DNA from: Paenibacillus brevis
GTDB lineage: Bacteria > Bacillota > Bacilli > Paenibacillales > Paenibacillaceae
Direction: 5' to 3'
Assembly (NCBI RefSeq): GCF_018919145.1
Contig: NZ_JAHLQJ010000001.1
Span: forward strand, 248,001-312,000
Length of the DNA stretch: 64,000 nt
Under the pieces are notes generated by a model. It was not told the origin of the DNA and did no database searches. It saw only the letters and a program-made list of their open reading frames with translations. Shown one piece after another: positions 1 to 9,172 of this stretch (positions are counted from its first letter, which is position 1; each line of letters begins with the position of its first letter). The position numbers were made by a program, and so were the translations under genes.

Positions 1-347
1 AGTACCGAGCCATAGGGCTCGCGGTAAATGGCGCTTTTTGAACCGAAGTGAACCAGCGGCGTCTTGACGCGCTGTGGCCTCATCCAGCGTTTCAAATGCT
101 TAAGAGTATAGCTGATCGTATCGTATAAATATCCGATTTCCGTCATGTAGCCCTCAAACTCGGATTTGCCTAGATCCTGCAGCAGCGCCTCCCGGATCTC
201 CGATTCATGACTTTTCACAGCCTCTTTGAGCTTCAGAAGCTGCGCTCTGCGGAATTCCAGTGTTCTAGTGCCGCCGGCAGCAATGAAATCTTGCTGCGAA
301 GCAATCACTTCTCCCACTGCCTCACTTGTCCACTCAGCCGTCCCCAT
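1..347 (-). CDS. Aldehyde dehydrogenase, N-terminal part (runs off the window)
   Basis: The first 115 codons of a gene that continues past the left edge. The ATG at 347 follows an AGGAGGAG ribosome site. The translated start has the helical N-terminus of the class-3-like, NAD(P)-dependent aldehyde dehydrogenases (Bacillus YwdH/AldX group): the LKLKEAV and ALLQDLGKSEFE segments, then RPQRVKTPL and IYREPYGSV, which in the family directly precedes the cofactor-binding Rossmann fold. The catalytic Cys and Glu lie outside the window. The family oxidises aldehydes to acids; the substrate cannot be told. It is transcribed away from the truncated gene at 545. Confidence 0.85.
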   Translation of the reverse strand, partial: MGTAEWTSEAVGEVIASQQDFIAAGGTRTLEFRRAQLLKLKEAVKSHESEIREALLQDLGKSEFEGYMTEIGYLYDTISYTLKHLKRWMRPQRVKTPLVHFGSKSAIYREPYGSV

Positions 348-544
348 GCTTGCTCCTCCTTGGTATAGGATTTGACCCTGGTTACTATAAAGAACCACCT
401 TCCCTAAGTGTATGCAACCAGCTCCTACGAAAGCAAGCGATTGAAAGATTAAGCTCGCTTTCCGCTTGTACTCAGTTCTTTTTCAGATAGGCCAAGTAAC
501 ATAACCCTATGCCTAAGCATGGATCTGAAAGATTAAAGGAGTGA

Positions 545-1297
545 ATTTCATCCGATGCAATCTTCACCAAAGTCACGAAAGAGCAACAGAAAATGGTGCT
601 GTCCGAGTACGGAGGGATTGTGCTCGGCAGCCGCCGCTTCAAGGGCAAGGTTCCCCTGCGAAGCCGATTCGGAAATGCCGTTATCCGCAGCGTATATGCC
701 CTGATGACCGGCAGCGGTCTTCATACGCAAACAGGCCTCCGCGGATATTCGCCAGACATGCTTAAATGGCTGTGCAATATTCCGGGAGACCGGTTTGAAT
801 ATGAGATGAATTTGTTGCTGGCTGCCCATAAGAAGGAAATTGCAATGAAGGAGGTTTTTATCGACACCGTATACATCGACAAGAACCGGTCCTCTCATTT
901 CCATCCGCTTAAGGATTCCTTCCGGGTCTACAAGCCCATTCTATTATTCAGCGCCTCTTCTCTGATTGCGGCCCTCATCGATTTCATCTTATTGCTGCTG
1001 CTAAAGCAGGCAACCGGCAGCCTGCTCTTCGCTGTGATTGGAGCGAGGACATGCAGCTCCAGTATGAACTATGCCATGAATCGAAGTGTCGTATTTCGTA
1101 AAAAAGAGCGCCCATCCACCGTTACCCGGTCGATGCCGAGATACTTTGCACTGGTACTGCTCATAATGATGCTCAACTATGGGCTATTATCCCTTCTTCA
1201 CACCTTAATGGCACTGCCGATTGTTCCTGCCAAGCTCCTGACTGAAGCTATTCTGTTCCTGTTCAGTTACTGGGCACAACGAAAATTTGTATATTAA
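545..1297 (+). pseudogene. 5'-truncated GT2 glycosyltransferase-GtrA fusion remnant
   Basis: The frame is open from just after a stop at 542 and first offers an ATG at 593. It carries the second half of a family-2 glycosyltransferase (VLGSRRFKGKVPLRSRFGN, QTGLRGY, RFEYEMN, ETVYID-like FIDTVYIDKN) fused to a GtrA membrane domain of four hydrophobic segments ending FLFSYWAQRKFVY. Related fusions are normally about 330 residues or more and begin with a nucleotide-sugar-binding half containing a DXD motif. That half is absent here, and the roughly 180 bases upstream contain no trace of it in any frame. A stub from 593 would be 234 residues without the donor site. It is probably non-functional as a transferase, although the GtrA membrane part is intact. 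Its last bases overlap the end of pyk by 4 nt, tail to tail. Confidence 0.75.
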
Positions 1298-2712
1298 GCC
1301 TGCTGGATTTGGAGCAGATTGGTGGTGCCCGGTTGACCCAGAGGCAGTCCGGCAGACAGAACTACGGTATCGCCTTTATTCACATACCCGGTTTGAACTG
1401 CTGTCTCGATGGCCGTGTGGAACATTTCATCGGTAGTCGATACAGATGGCCCCTGAAGTGGAAATACGCCTGACAGCAGGCATACCTTCGCCAATACGTG
1501 AGGATGATGAGTAATAGCCAGGATCGGAGCCTTTGGACGATATTTCGATACCATCCGTGCCGTGAACCCGCTCTGCGTCGACGTCAGAATTGCTTTGGCA
1601 TCCAGCTCCAGGGAAGCGCTGACCGCACTTTGGCTGACGACCTCGGTAATATTAGCGGTATGCTGGCTTCTTCGAAGGCTGAACTGTTCCCTGTAGTCGA
1701 TCGTGCCTTCTGCTTGCTGCGCTATCCTGGCCATCGTCTGAACCGATTGAACCGGATATTTGCCGGCCGCCGATTCCCCCGACAGCATCACTACATCCGC
1801 CCCCTGGATCACCGCATTGAACACATCGCTCACTTCCGCCCGAGTCGGGCGAGGGTTGAGCTGCATTGATTCCAGCATGTGTGTAGCCACGATGACCGGC
1901 TTACCCGCCATGTTGCACTTATCGATCATTTCCTTCTGCATCATCGGCACCTGCTCGACAGGCACTTCTACACCAAGATCGCCGCGGGCCACCATGATGC
2001 CGTCCGAGGCTTCAATGATGTCGTCCAAAGCTTGAATTCCTTCCTCGTTCTCTATCTTGGAAATAATCTGGACATGACCTGCTCCGCTATTCTCCAGAAT
2101 ATTTCGAACCTGCCTGATATCGTCTCCCTTTCTCACAAAAGACACAGCGATCATCTCAATCCCGTTCTCCACACCAAAGGCAATATGTCCGATATCCCGC
2201 TCCGTAACGCCTGGCAGCGTAGTTCGTATGCCTGGCAGGTTAACTCCCTTGCGCGGCTTCAGCATCCCTCCGCTTACAATAAGACAGCGGATTTCTGTGC
2301 TCCCTTCGACGGCAATCACTTTTAGCTCAATCAGTCCATCGTCGATCAGAATCCGATCATGCTCCTGAATCACTTGAGGCAGTTCCGGATAATTCACGGA
2401 TACCCGGTGGCAATCCCCGTCGAGGATTTCCGTCGTCAGCACCAGTTCCTCGCCGGCAATCAATTGGCAGGAGGCTTCCTTCAATTTGCCTATACGCACC
2501 TCCGGCCCCTTGATGTCCATCATGATCGGCACAAATGTCCCTAGGTCCTTCGCTGCCTGTCTGACTAATTGAATCCGCCGAATATGCTCCGCCGGTTCGC
2601 CATGTGCCATATTAAGTCTGCCTACCGTCATTCCGCCCCGAATCATATCCTTAATGGTCTCCAGTGATTCGCATGCAGGGCCGAGTGTGCAAATCATTTT
2701 TGTACGCAGCAT
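1294..2712 (-). CDS. pyk: Pyruvate kinase (short form, altered K+ site)
   Basis: Converts phosphoenolpyruvate and ADP to pyruvate and ATP in glycolysis. The 472 residues contain the family blocks in order: MICTLGPAC, DIKGPEVR, SKIENEEGI (catalytic Lys), VARGDLGVE (Mg2+ ligands), ATHMLESM with PRPTRAE, then the C-terminal allosteric-type domain. It lacks the extra C-terminal PEP-utiliser-like domain that makes the usual Bacillus enzyme about 585 residues. The RLNFSHG block reads RLNMAHG and DTKGPE reads DIKGPE, so two residues that bind K+ in well-studied enzymes (Ser, Thr) are Ala and Ile. This suggests a second, divergent pyk paralogue. The GAAAGGA ribosome site precedes ATG 2712. Confidence 0.93.
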   Translation of the reverse strand: MLRTKMICTLGPACESLETIKDMIRGGMTVGRLNMAHGEPAEHIRRIQLVRQAAKDLGTFVPIMMDIKGPEVRIGKLKEASCQLIAGEELVLTTEILDGDCHRVSVNYPELPQVIQEHDRILIDDGLIELKVIAVEGSTEIRCLIVSGGMLKPRKGVNLPGIRTTLPGVTERDIGHIAFGVENGIEMIAVSFVRKGDDIRQVRNILENSGAGHVQIISKIENEEGIQALDDIIEASDGIMVARGDLGVEVPVEQVPMMQKEMIDKCNMAGKPVIVATHMLESMQLNPRPTRAEVSDVFNAVIQGADVVMLSGESAAGKYPVQSVQTMARIAQQAEGTIDYREQFSLRRSQHTANITEVVSQSAVSASLELDAKAILTSTQSGFTARMVSKYRPKAPILAITHHPHVLAKVCLLSGVFPLQGPSVSTTDEMFHTAIETAVQTGYVNKGDTVVLSAGLPLGQPGTTNLLQIQQA

Positions 2713-2814
2713 CGTATCAATTCCTTTCAGATCATCAGTAATGGAACAATACTACACAGTCTGTACTTCTCTACACATTCTATATACCCTAAAGAGGAGG
2801 TTTGGCCTGCATAC

Positions 2815-3942
2815 TTATATTGACGAGGATAAATCAGCCAACTGACGGAACATTTCGTCGATTCGTTCAGCCGGCACATGAGCTGCCTGATCGCCGACAC
2901 TAAATTCGAAATAGCAGGACTTCCCGCCTTCGGCTTCCCGCAGATGGCCCGTCAGCCCCACTCCACTCTTCTCATACACCGAGCAAAGCATCGGCTCCAT
3001 CTTCTCCTTCGGCGCTGCAAAGTGGATATGGAACATATTTGATACCGGAACCGGAGGACGCACCGAAACATTTGGACAATCCTCAAAACGTGCCGCCAGT
3101 CCAACGGCCCCCCGGTAATACTGCCCCATCTTGCCAATCCGTTCCGCAAAATAATATTTACTGCTCAAAATATAAGGGTAAAGACTGATCAAATCTCCGC
3201 CATGGCGCCGTTTCCATATCTTCGACTCCTCCGTAAACTGTGATTCGCCTGCCAGAATCGCCCCGGCCAACCCGCCGATGGTCTTGTAGAAGGAAACATA
3301 GACACTATCGAACAGCGCACATACCTCGGCAGCAGTCTTGTTGTAGTAGGGCAATATTTCGAACAGTCTTGCTCCATCCAAGTGGAGCTTGATTCCCTTG
3401 CTGCGGCAATAGGCAGAAATATCCTCTAACTCGGCATACGCCGGCAATTGCCCGCCGATTTCGCGTTGCGGCAGCTCGAGAAGCAGGCAGGCGACCGGTT
3501 CGGCCAATGACTCCACATCTTCCAGCTTGATCAGGCGTCCGCTGTCCGCCAACAGAATGGGCTTAATGCCATGCAACTCCTTGAGTCCATCCTCTTCGTG
3601 AATTTCCAAGTGGCACAGAGGATGGTAAGCAACCCGCTTGTTATCCGCCCGGTCACACCAAATCCGCAGGGCAATCTGTTGGGCCATAGTCCCGCTGGGA
3701 AAAAACACCGCACTCTCCTTGCCCAAATACTCCGCCATTTCCCGCTGAAATTGTTCAATAGCCTCCCCTTTACCATACATATCGCTGTCCATATCGTCCG
3801 AAATCCCCTCGAAAGCGCGCTTTAAAACCTCCACCTTCCTTGGCCCATGACCGGACAAGCGGTATTGCGTCTGATTAAACGCATCAACCAGGCTTTGTTG
3901 TAATGGGGTTGCATGTTCTTTTTGATCTTTTGGCTCGTTCAT
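2815..3942 (-). CDS. Threonine-aldolase-like PLP-dependent lyase
   Basis: A 375-residue fold-type I PLP enzyme of the beta-eliminating lyase/L-threonine aldolase family, which cleaves beta-hydroxy amino acids such as L-threonine or L-allo-threonine to glycine and an aldehyde. Visible motifs are GKGEAIEQFQ, FFPSGTMAQQIALR, HLEIHEEDG, the LHLDGARLFE block that holds the PLP-ring Asp, and a candidate Schiff-base lysine in VSFYKTIGGLAGAIL. The frame stays open to 4029, but ATG 3942 is chosen because AAGGAGC lies 10 nt upstream. It is monocistronic between pyk and the SLH gene. Substrate preference is inferred from family only. Confidence 0.85.
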   Translation of the reverse strand: MNEPKDQKEHATPLQQSLVDAFNQTQYRLSGHGPRKVEVLKRAFEGISDDMDSDMYGKGEAIEQFQREMAEYLGKESAVFFPSGTMAQQIALRIWCDRADNKRVAYHPLCHLEIHEEDGLKELHGIKPILLADSGRLIKLEDVESLAEPVACLLLELPQREIGGQLPAYAELEDISAYCRSKGIKLHLDGARLFEILPYYNKTAAEVCALFDSVYVSFYKTIGGLAGAILAGESQFTEESKIWKRRHGGDLISLYPYILSSKYYFAERIGKMGQYYRGAVGLAARFEDCPNVSVRPPVPVSNMFHIHFAAPKEKMEPMLCSVYEKSGVGLTGHLREAEGGKSCYFEFSVGDQAAHVPAERIDEMFRQLADLSSSI

Positions 3943-4054
3943 CGTTAGATAAGCTCCTTCCCGTCTCGGGCATTCTTCCATTCTGACTCCAGTATAAAGA
4001 AGACGGGCATCGGTTCCAAGGGAGATCATGATTTAGAACAATACATACCCCTAC

Positions 4055-4099
4055 AAAAAAATCCGGACCAGATGGCAATGCTGCCCAAGGCCCGGATTT
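4055..4099 (-). terminator. Intrinsic terminator after the SLH gene
   Basis: AAATCCGG at 4059-4066 pairs with CCGGATTT at 4092-4099. Read leftwards the stem is followed by six T. It lies 38 bases beyond the stop of the SLH-domain gene. Confidence 0.75.
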
Positions 4100-4136
4100 A
4101 GTTAGACAATTCTCACTTATGCAATTTGAGTGCGTC

Positions 4137-6389
4137 CTATTTTGTTAGCAGGTTATACAAAATTTGTGCAGTCTCGGCACGGGTGGATGTCCCCTCAGGA
4201 TTCAGCTTTCCCCCGTTCCCCCCAATGATCCCTGCCTTCACCAGCGCAGTAAACGCAGGCTCGGCATAGCCGGCAATGTTCGCTGCATCACTATATCCCT
4301 CCAGCGTTCCCGCCGTTGCTCCGGCCGGGAGGCGATCCAGTACCCCCAGTGCGCGGTACAACAATGCAGCCAGATCCTGACGGGAAATTTCCGCTTCCGG
4401 GTTAAAGCGATTATCGCCGGAGCCCCCCGCGATTCCTAACCGCTTAGCCGCCGCCAAATAGCCGGTATAGTAAGTATCGCCCGCATCAGCAAAGTTGTCT
4501 GCGCCAGCAGCTTCCGGTTGGATACCATAAGCCTTCAGCAGAAGTACTACAAATTGCCCACGGTTCAACTTCACATTCGGACCAAAGCCTTCGCTCTCTG
4601 TTCCCGCGGTGATGTTCCGGGAGGCCAAATAGTCAACGGCCGGATAATACCAAGCATCCGCCGAGACATCGGCGTATTCCCCCGAACGAACTTGAATCTG
4701 TACCGCCTGGCCCGCAGGGTAGAGCTTGGCGGTCGCTCCATCCTTCGTAGTAGGGCCTTGGTAGCCTGGTTTGGAGGCATACCGAACCTCGTATGTTCCC
4801 GGGATCAAGCCTGTAATCGAGCCTCCGGTCACCTTTTTATATTCCGATTCCCCAACAAGTCTATATTCCAGTGCCGTAGAAGTCCCATTAATCGCTCCGT
4901 CTGCATTCGTTGATGAAGTCGCCTTGGTCGAAGTTAGGCGAACCGTCGTTGCCTCCAGTCTGGCAAAGAGGGCATCCAATGCCTTAATCAGATTTTGATA
5001 TCTTGCGCCCGCAACGAAATCTTCTCCTTCCTTCACATAGTCGGGCTGGATATTACTCCAGGAATACATGAGTTCAATGTGGCCCAGAATCGGAGCGCTG
5101 GTTCCATTCACGTCTTTGTTGCTGCGATTGTAGGAGAACAGGTAAGGAACCTGCAGCCGATCTCCCGACACCACTTGACCGAAGGTATTCGTATAATTGA
5201 TGGTTCTCGGAGTTTCTGCGGAATTGTTTTCAGTAATGATATTGGTCAAATAATTATTCACCAGGTCGACATACAATTTGGCGTAAGGATGATCCGTCGT
5301 CCGGATTTGGAGCACCTCGGTGTAATGAGGATTATCTCCCTTTGGACCTCCGGTATTATTACCCGCTTCTCTGACCTCCACTCCGCCATCCAGCTTCGTG
5401 TCAAAGAAATAGATTTTCTCTATGCCATGCTCTTTCGCGTATTCATTGACATACTTAATGAGAGCTTGAGTATTTGGGCACCAAGAGCCGCCAAAGAAGA
5501 GAAGATAGTTGCCATTGCTCTTTAGGATTTCCTTCAGTTGATGATAGGTTACGTGTTCATAGACCAAATCTGCATCCTGCTCGTTAAATATAACTTTCCC
5601 CGGGTTCTCTCCGGCGTAATTCAGGTTAAAGGCCTCTTTAATGTAGTCGGACTCATCAATGACACTGTAATTTGCTACAGTTCCAAGCGTATCGCTGACC
5701 AATTTTTTATAGGCCGTCACCTTTGAAGCATCCAATGCTCCATTCGTGAGGAAATCCTCCCACACCTTCGATTCATTCAAATAGGACACGATCGGTGCCG
5801 GTTCTCCGTCATTTCCCTTGTGATCCTTATTGTAGATGAACAAAAACGGAGCATTAATCTTATTGGCTGCAACCGTTGTGCCGTCTTCTTTTTGATAGCT
5901 GACGTTATTTGCGGCAATATCCTTGTCATACAAGTTCAGGTTTTTCAGATACTTGTTGGCCAGGTCGACATATTTATAAGCATAAGGGCTGCCGGTATCC
6001 GCAATATCCAGCGCAGTTCCATCCAGCTTGGTGTCAAAATTGTAGATTGTCTTGATCCCTTGCTCCTTTGCAACTTGATTAATAAAGCCGATGGTTGCTT
6101 GGGTCTGGCCGCTCCAAGCGCCGCCAAACAGCACCGCAAAGTTGCCCTCGCTCTCAAAGAGATGCACGATATCCTCATATGTAGCCGTTTTGAACACATG
6201 ATTCTTATCGTTTAATCTAGGATAGACCTGATCGAAGTAATTAAATTGATTCACTTCTGCTTGAAGCGCCCGCGATTGGCTTACAGCGCCCTTATCGGCA
6301 GCATTGGCATGGATCAGACCAAGAGGAGCTGCCAATACGAGCGTTAACAGGACCGCCAGAATTCTCCGGGTTTGGATGATTGCTTTCAT
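4137..6389 (-). CDS. SLH-anchored exported protein with two thioredoxin-like repeats
   Basis: 750 residues. Residues 1-30 are a signal peptide ending HANA. Two related thioredoxin-like repeats follow: about 70-215 (LFGGAWSGQTQ, YNFDTKLDG, APFLFIYNK) and about 280-450 (FFGGSWCPNTQ, YFFDTKLDG, VPYLFSYNR). The CXXC-position cysteine is Ser93 in repeat 1 and Cys304 in repeat 2, and Cys304 is the only cysteine in the whole protein. Then comes a beta-rich linker (about 480-570) and three SLH repeats (about 572-750) that would anchor it to cell-wall polymer. A normal dithiol oxidoreductase is therefore unlikely; one Cys allows only mixed or intermolecular disulfides. It lies 54 nt downstream of a secreted Ala/Pro-rich protein that also has one Cys, probably the same transcript. 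Function unknown. Confidence 0.85.
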   Translation of the reverse strand: MKAIIQTRRILAVLLTLVLAAPLGLIHANAADKGAVSQSRALQAEVNQFNYFDQVYPRLNDKNHVFKTATYEDIVHLFESEGNFAVLFGGAWSGQTQATIGFINQVAKEQGIKTIYNFDTKLDGTALDIADTGSPYAYKYVDLANKYLKNLNLYDKDIAANNVSYQKEDGTTVAANKINAPFLFIYNKDHKGNDGEPAPIVSYLNESKVWEDFLTNGALDASKVTAYKKLVSDTLGTVANYSVIDESDYIKEAFNLNYAGENPGKVIFNEQDADLVYEHVTYHQLKEILKSNGNYLLFFGGSWCPNTQALIKYVNEYAKEHGIEKIYFFDTKLDGGVEVREAGNNTGGPKGDNPHYTEVLQIRTTDHPYAKLYVDLVNNYLTNIITENNSAETPRTINYTNTFGQVVSGDRLQVPYLFSYNRSNKDVNGTSAPILGHIELMYSWSNIQPDYVKEGEDFVAGARYQNLIKALDALFARLEATTVRLTSTKATSSTNADGAINGTSTALEYRLVGESEYKKVTGGSITGLIPGTYEVRYASKPGYQGPTTKDGATAKLYPAGQAVQIQVRSGEYADVSADAWYYPAVDYLASRNITAGTESEGFGPNVKLNRGQFVVLLLKAYGIQPEAAGADNFADAGDTYYTGYLAAAKRLGIAGGSGDNRFNPEAEISRQDLAALLYRALGVLDRLPAGATAGTLEGYSDAANIAGYAEPAFTALVKAGIIGGNGGKLNPEGTSTRAETAQILYNLLTK

Positions 6390-6443
6390 AGTGTTCCCTC
6401 ACATTCATAGAAGTTTTATGGGTTTAGGTTTAAGCCTGGTTTG

Positions 6444-7175
6444 TTAGCAGTCCTCATCCGGGTCTGTCGAAGAACTCGATGCAGGTGCCGGGCTCGGTGT
6501 TGCTGCCGGCTCCGGGGCTGCTGGTGCTGGCGTTGCCGGTGCAGTTGGAGCTGCCGGAGTTACCGTCGCCGATTCCGAGGAAGCAGGAGTTATCGTCTTC
6601 TCCGCCGAGGTGCCGCTTACCGGGGCCGAGGCTGTAGCGGACGCTTCCGATATGCTGGCTGTATCCTTTTTCTCTGCATTTCCGGCCGCTGCCACATTGG
6701 AATTCGTTGCTTCCTTTTTCGCAGCGGGGGCTGCAGTTGTCTTCTTCACTTGCTCCTGTACGCCGCTCTTGTCTGCCGGATCCGGCTTCTCTACCGTTTC
6801 GAGCTTGGCCGGGCTGGCCGCTGCACTTACTTGAGCCTGAGCAGTGGCCGATTGAGCTGTGCTTGCTGTTTGTTCTTGAGCAGCTTGCTCTTCGGCCTTG
6901 CTCTTTTCCGAAGCTGCAGGAGCATCTGTCTCGGCCTCGGCTGCAGCCTCAGCCTGTTCCACGATTGTCGGGTCCGATTTGGTGTCCGCTTGATTCGCTT
7001 CGGCTTGTTCCGGTTGAGGTATTGGCTCGGAGGAATCTTTATCCGGTTCGTGAAGGGCTGACGCGCTCGCACTCCGGGTATTCTTGCTCACCGATACCAC
7101 TGCATAGGTCAGCGAGGACAATACAAGTATCGAGGACAGCAGAAAGATTGCAAATTTTTTCATGGAGTCATCCAT
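6444..7175 (-). CDS. Exported Ala/Pro/Glu-rich low-complexity protein with a C-terminal Cys
   Basis: 243 residues (or 239 from the second Met). After a short charged start there is one hydrophobic segment (FAIFLLSSILVLSSLTYAVV), a signal peptide or membrane anchor. The rest is disordered-looking sequence rich in Ala, Pro, Ser, Thr, Glu and Lys, with Pro-Ala runs near the end (such as PAAPTAPATPAPAAPEPAAT). The final residue, encoded by TGC before TAA, is the only cysteine. The composition suits an extended wall-spanning tether. No family recognised. It is first in the transcript that continues into the SLH/thioredoxin-like gene and is preceded by an attenuator-like leader. The + strand ORF opposite it is Arg/Cys-rich and looks like a composition artefact. 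Confidence 0.75.
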   Translation of the reverse strand: MDDSMKKFAIFLLSSILVLSSLTYAVVSVSKNTRSASASALHEPDKDSSEPIPQPEQAEANQADTKSDPTIVEQAEAAAEAETDAPAASEKSKAEEQAAQEQTASTAQSATAQAQVSAAASPAKLETVEKPDPADKSGVQEQVKKTTAAPAAKKEATNSNVAAAGNAEKKDTASISEASATASAPVSGTSAEKTITPASSESATVTPAAPTAPATPAPAAPEPAATPSPAPASSSSTDPDEDC

Positions 7176-7205
7176 CCTTTCGGCGTTGGCTGCGATTCAG
7201 ATAAT

Positions 7206-7267
7206 AAAAAAAGACTTAGCAAACGCAGCTTATGCGTTCACTAAATCTCTGGTGGTCCAGTAGATTT
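7206..7267 (-). promoter_or_regulatory. Attenuator-like leader: terminator and competing hairpin
   Basis: Read leftwards, the leader can form a 9-bp hairpin (AAATC..CTGG ACCA CCAG.GATTT, 7243-7267) or a 15-bp stem with a TAAGC loop and three G-U pairs (7213-7247) followed directly by seven T (7206-7212). The bases 7243-7247 are needed by both, so the two folds exclude each other. The run of T ends about 30 nt before the start at 7175. This is the layout of a transcription-attenuation leader. It does not match any riboswitch consensus I can recall, and the signal is unknown. Confidence 0.6.
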
Positions 7268-7325
7268 TCTTCTTCCGATTATCCGGTGCAGTCAATGAGT
7301 TTAAAATTAATTTCCTTGTATTCCT

Positions 7326-7354
7326 ATGTTATGACTCGGGAATAAAACTGTCAA
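7326..7354 (-). promoter_or_regulatory. SigA-type promoter of the surface module
   Basis: Read leftwards: TTGACA (7349-7354), a 17-nt spacer, TAACAT (7326-7331). A start near 7319 would give a leader of about 145 nt containing the alternative hairpins. It sits immediately after the chemoreceptor's terminator. Confidence 0.7.
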
Positions 7355-7364
7355 CCCTTTTTAT

Positions 7365-7408
7365 AAAAAAACGGGATGAAAGCATGATACCATCATGCTT
7401 CCTCCCGT
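7365..7408 (-). terminator. Terminator of the chemoreceptor gene
   Basis: ACGGGA (7371-7376) pairs with TCCCGT (7403-7408), with an inner AGCATGAT/ATCATGCT stem. Leftward it ends in a run of T (7365-7370). Confidence 0.8.
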
Positions 7409-7432
7409 AGGATCAAAAATTATAGGAACAGT

Positions 7433-9172
7433 CTATGCTTTAAAGCGTTCCGTCAACCGTTCAAGCTGCTTCCCCTTCTCCTGAAGCTCGGTCAGAGACA
7501 CCCAGGTTGCTTCTCCGGCTTGATCCTGCTCTGCCACAGCACCGGTCATTTGCTCTGCCGAGGAGAACGCTCTGCCGGACAGCCGCGAGATTTCCTCAAC
7601 GGAAGCAGCCACCTCCTCCGCCGCAGCGGCAATTTCTTCAGCGACAGCAGTAAATTCCTGCGCCTCTCCTGCCACCACATTCACTTCCTGCTGAATAAGC
7701 TGGAAGGCTTCCCCGGCGGCTTGAGCCACACTTCTGCCCGCTTCAACCTCAATATACTCCTGTCTTGCAGCCTCTACTGCACGCTCCACGCCTTGAATCG
7801 TCTCATTAATCAGCTCTGCAATTCGCAGGGTGGAGTTGCCGGACTGGTTCGCCAGCTTACGGATTTGGTCAGCGACAACAGCAAAGCCTCTTCCATGCTC
7901 ACCCGCACGAGCGGCTTCGATCGAGGCATTCAACGCGAGAAGATTGGTCTGGGCTGAAATGTCCTGGATCGCCTCAATGATCTCGCTCATTTCCTCCGAT
8001 TTTTCGGCTACTGCATCAATATCTTCGACTACCCGTTTTGTCGCGTTGTGGATTTTATCCATTTGCTTAACGGTATGCTTGACCGCGATAGAGCCTTGCT
8101 CCGCCATACTGGCCGCCTTTGCGGAACTCTCGGCAACAAGCGCTGAAGATGCCGCTACCCGCTGTACGCCCGAGCCGACCTCATCCATGGCTCTCGAGGT
8201 ATCCTCCGCTGCCTTACGCTGAATATCCGCGCCCTCAGAGACCTCTACCGACAGACTGTAAATACTCTCGCCAAGCTTGCGGGATTTACCGACATTATTG
8301 AATAGAACCTGGGCAGAATCTCCGATCATTCCCGAGCTGTCTTTAATACCAATGATCATGGATCTCAAATCCTCTGACATCCGGTTAAATGACTGCCCCA
8401 GATCCGCGATCTCGCCTTTGCCCAGAACTTCGGTCTTCACGCCCAGTTCACCCGTCTGCACCTTGTGCATATCACGCTTTATACGGATCAGTGGATTAAC
8501 CAGTGAGCGTGCCATTAGGAACGTAAGGATTAATGCGGCTGCCAGAATGCCGACCGAGATCCATATGATCCGGCTGCGCGTGTTCTGAAGCAGTGCATAC
8601 GCCTCCGAAGCATTGTAATCGGCGCTCATGACACCGAGAATTTCTCCATTAGTATCCCGAATTGGTACGTAAGAGGTCATCGTCTCTCCATATTCCTCTG
8701 AAGACGTCATTTCACCCAACTGCTCCTGCTTGCTGTCATAGACCGCCTCCAAAGACGGATAGAACTCTGTCTCTACTTCCCCAAAACCCGATACTTCCTC
8801 ATCCGCTGCGTCCAATGCCGCTCCATCAACAACATAGTAATATTCGTAGGATCCGCCCGTATCCCTACGGTGCATAATGTACAAATAATCCAGTCCGTTA
8901 GCCTCTCTAACCTCGCTCATTTGTTCGCGAAGCGTACGGTAATAAGCCGCAGCTTCACCTTCATCAATAATCGTCTTGTATTGCTCCGTTTCCACCATAG
9001 CTGCCGCATGCTCAGCAACCTGCAATGCTTGCGTGCCAATGGAGTTCATGAGCAATTTCTCGGATGAATTGTATACGGTATACGTAAGCACGAATCCGGA
9101 AATAAGCAGCAGTGAAGCAAAGAAAACAATCAGTTTCCACTTCAGACTATGCAGCAAGCGAACGACCCCCAT
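7433..9172 (-). CDS. Methyl-accepting chemotaxis protein
   Basis: 579-residue transmembrane chemoreceptor that controls the CheA kinase. Order: TM1 (about 12-34), an extracellular Cache-like sensor (about 35-200, with YLYIMHR and [10 protein letters not shown]), TM2 (about 203-225), HAMP ([10 protein letters not shown]) and a long coiled-coil signalling domain with the conserved hairpin tip ([23 protein letters not shown], quoted in part: [15 protein letters not shown]). There is no C-terminal CheR pentapeptide. The ATG at 9172 is the only Met before TM1. It stands alone with its own terminator, so it is probably one of many receptors in the genome; the ligand cannot be told. Confidence 0.93.
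   Translation of the reverse strand: MGVVRLLHSLKWKLIVFFASLLLISGFVLTYTVYNSSEKLLMNSIGTQALQVAEHAAAMVETEQYKTIIDEGEAAAYYRTLREQMSEVREANGLDYLYIMHRRDTGGSYEYYYVVDGAALDAADEEVSGFGEVETEFYPSLEAVYDSKQEQLGEMTSSEEYGETMTSYVPIRDTNGEILGVMSADYNASEAYALLQNTRSRIIWISVGILAAALILTFLMARSLVNPLIRIKRDMHKVQTGELGVKTEVLGKGEIADLGQSFNRMSEDLRSMIIGIKDSSGMIGDSAQVLFNNVGKSRKLGESIYSLSVEVSEGADIQRKAAEDTSRAMDEVGSGVQRVAASSALVAESSAKAASMAEQGSIAVKHTVKQMDKIHNATKRVVEDIDAVAEKSEEMSEIIEAIQDISAQTNLLALNASIEAARAGEHGRGFAVVADQIRKLANQSGNSTLRIAELINETIQGVERAVEAARQEYIEVEAGRSVAQAAGEAFQLIQQEVNVVAGEAQEFTAVAEEIAAAAEEVAASVEEISRLSGRAFSSAEQMTGAVAEQDQAGEATWVSLTELQEKGKQLERLTERFKA

Noticed and set aside
4137-6389. Surface disulfide oxidoreductase with a CXXC active site
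   Set aside because: Neither repeat has CXXC; only one cysteine exists in the protein.
6441-7061. 206-residue + strand ORF rich in Arg and Cys opposite the Ala/Pro-rich gene
   Set aside because: It is the complement of a highly biased Ala/Pro/Glu coding sequence; no ribosome site and no plausible protein pattern.
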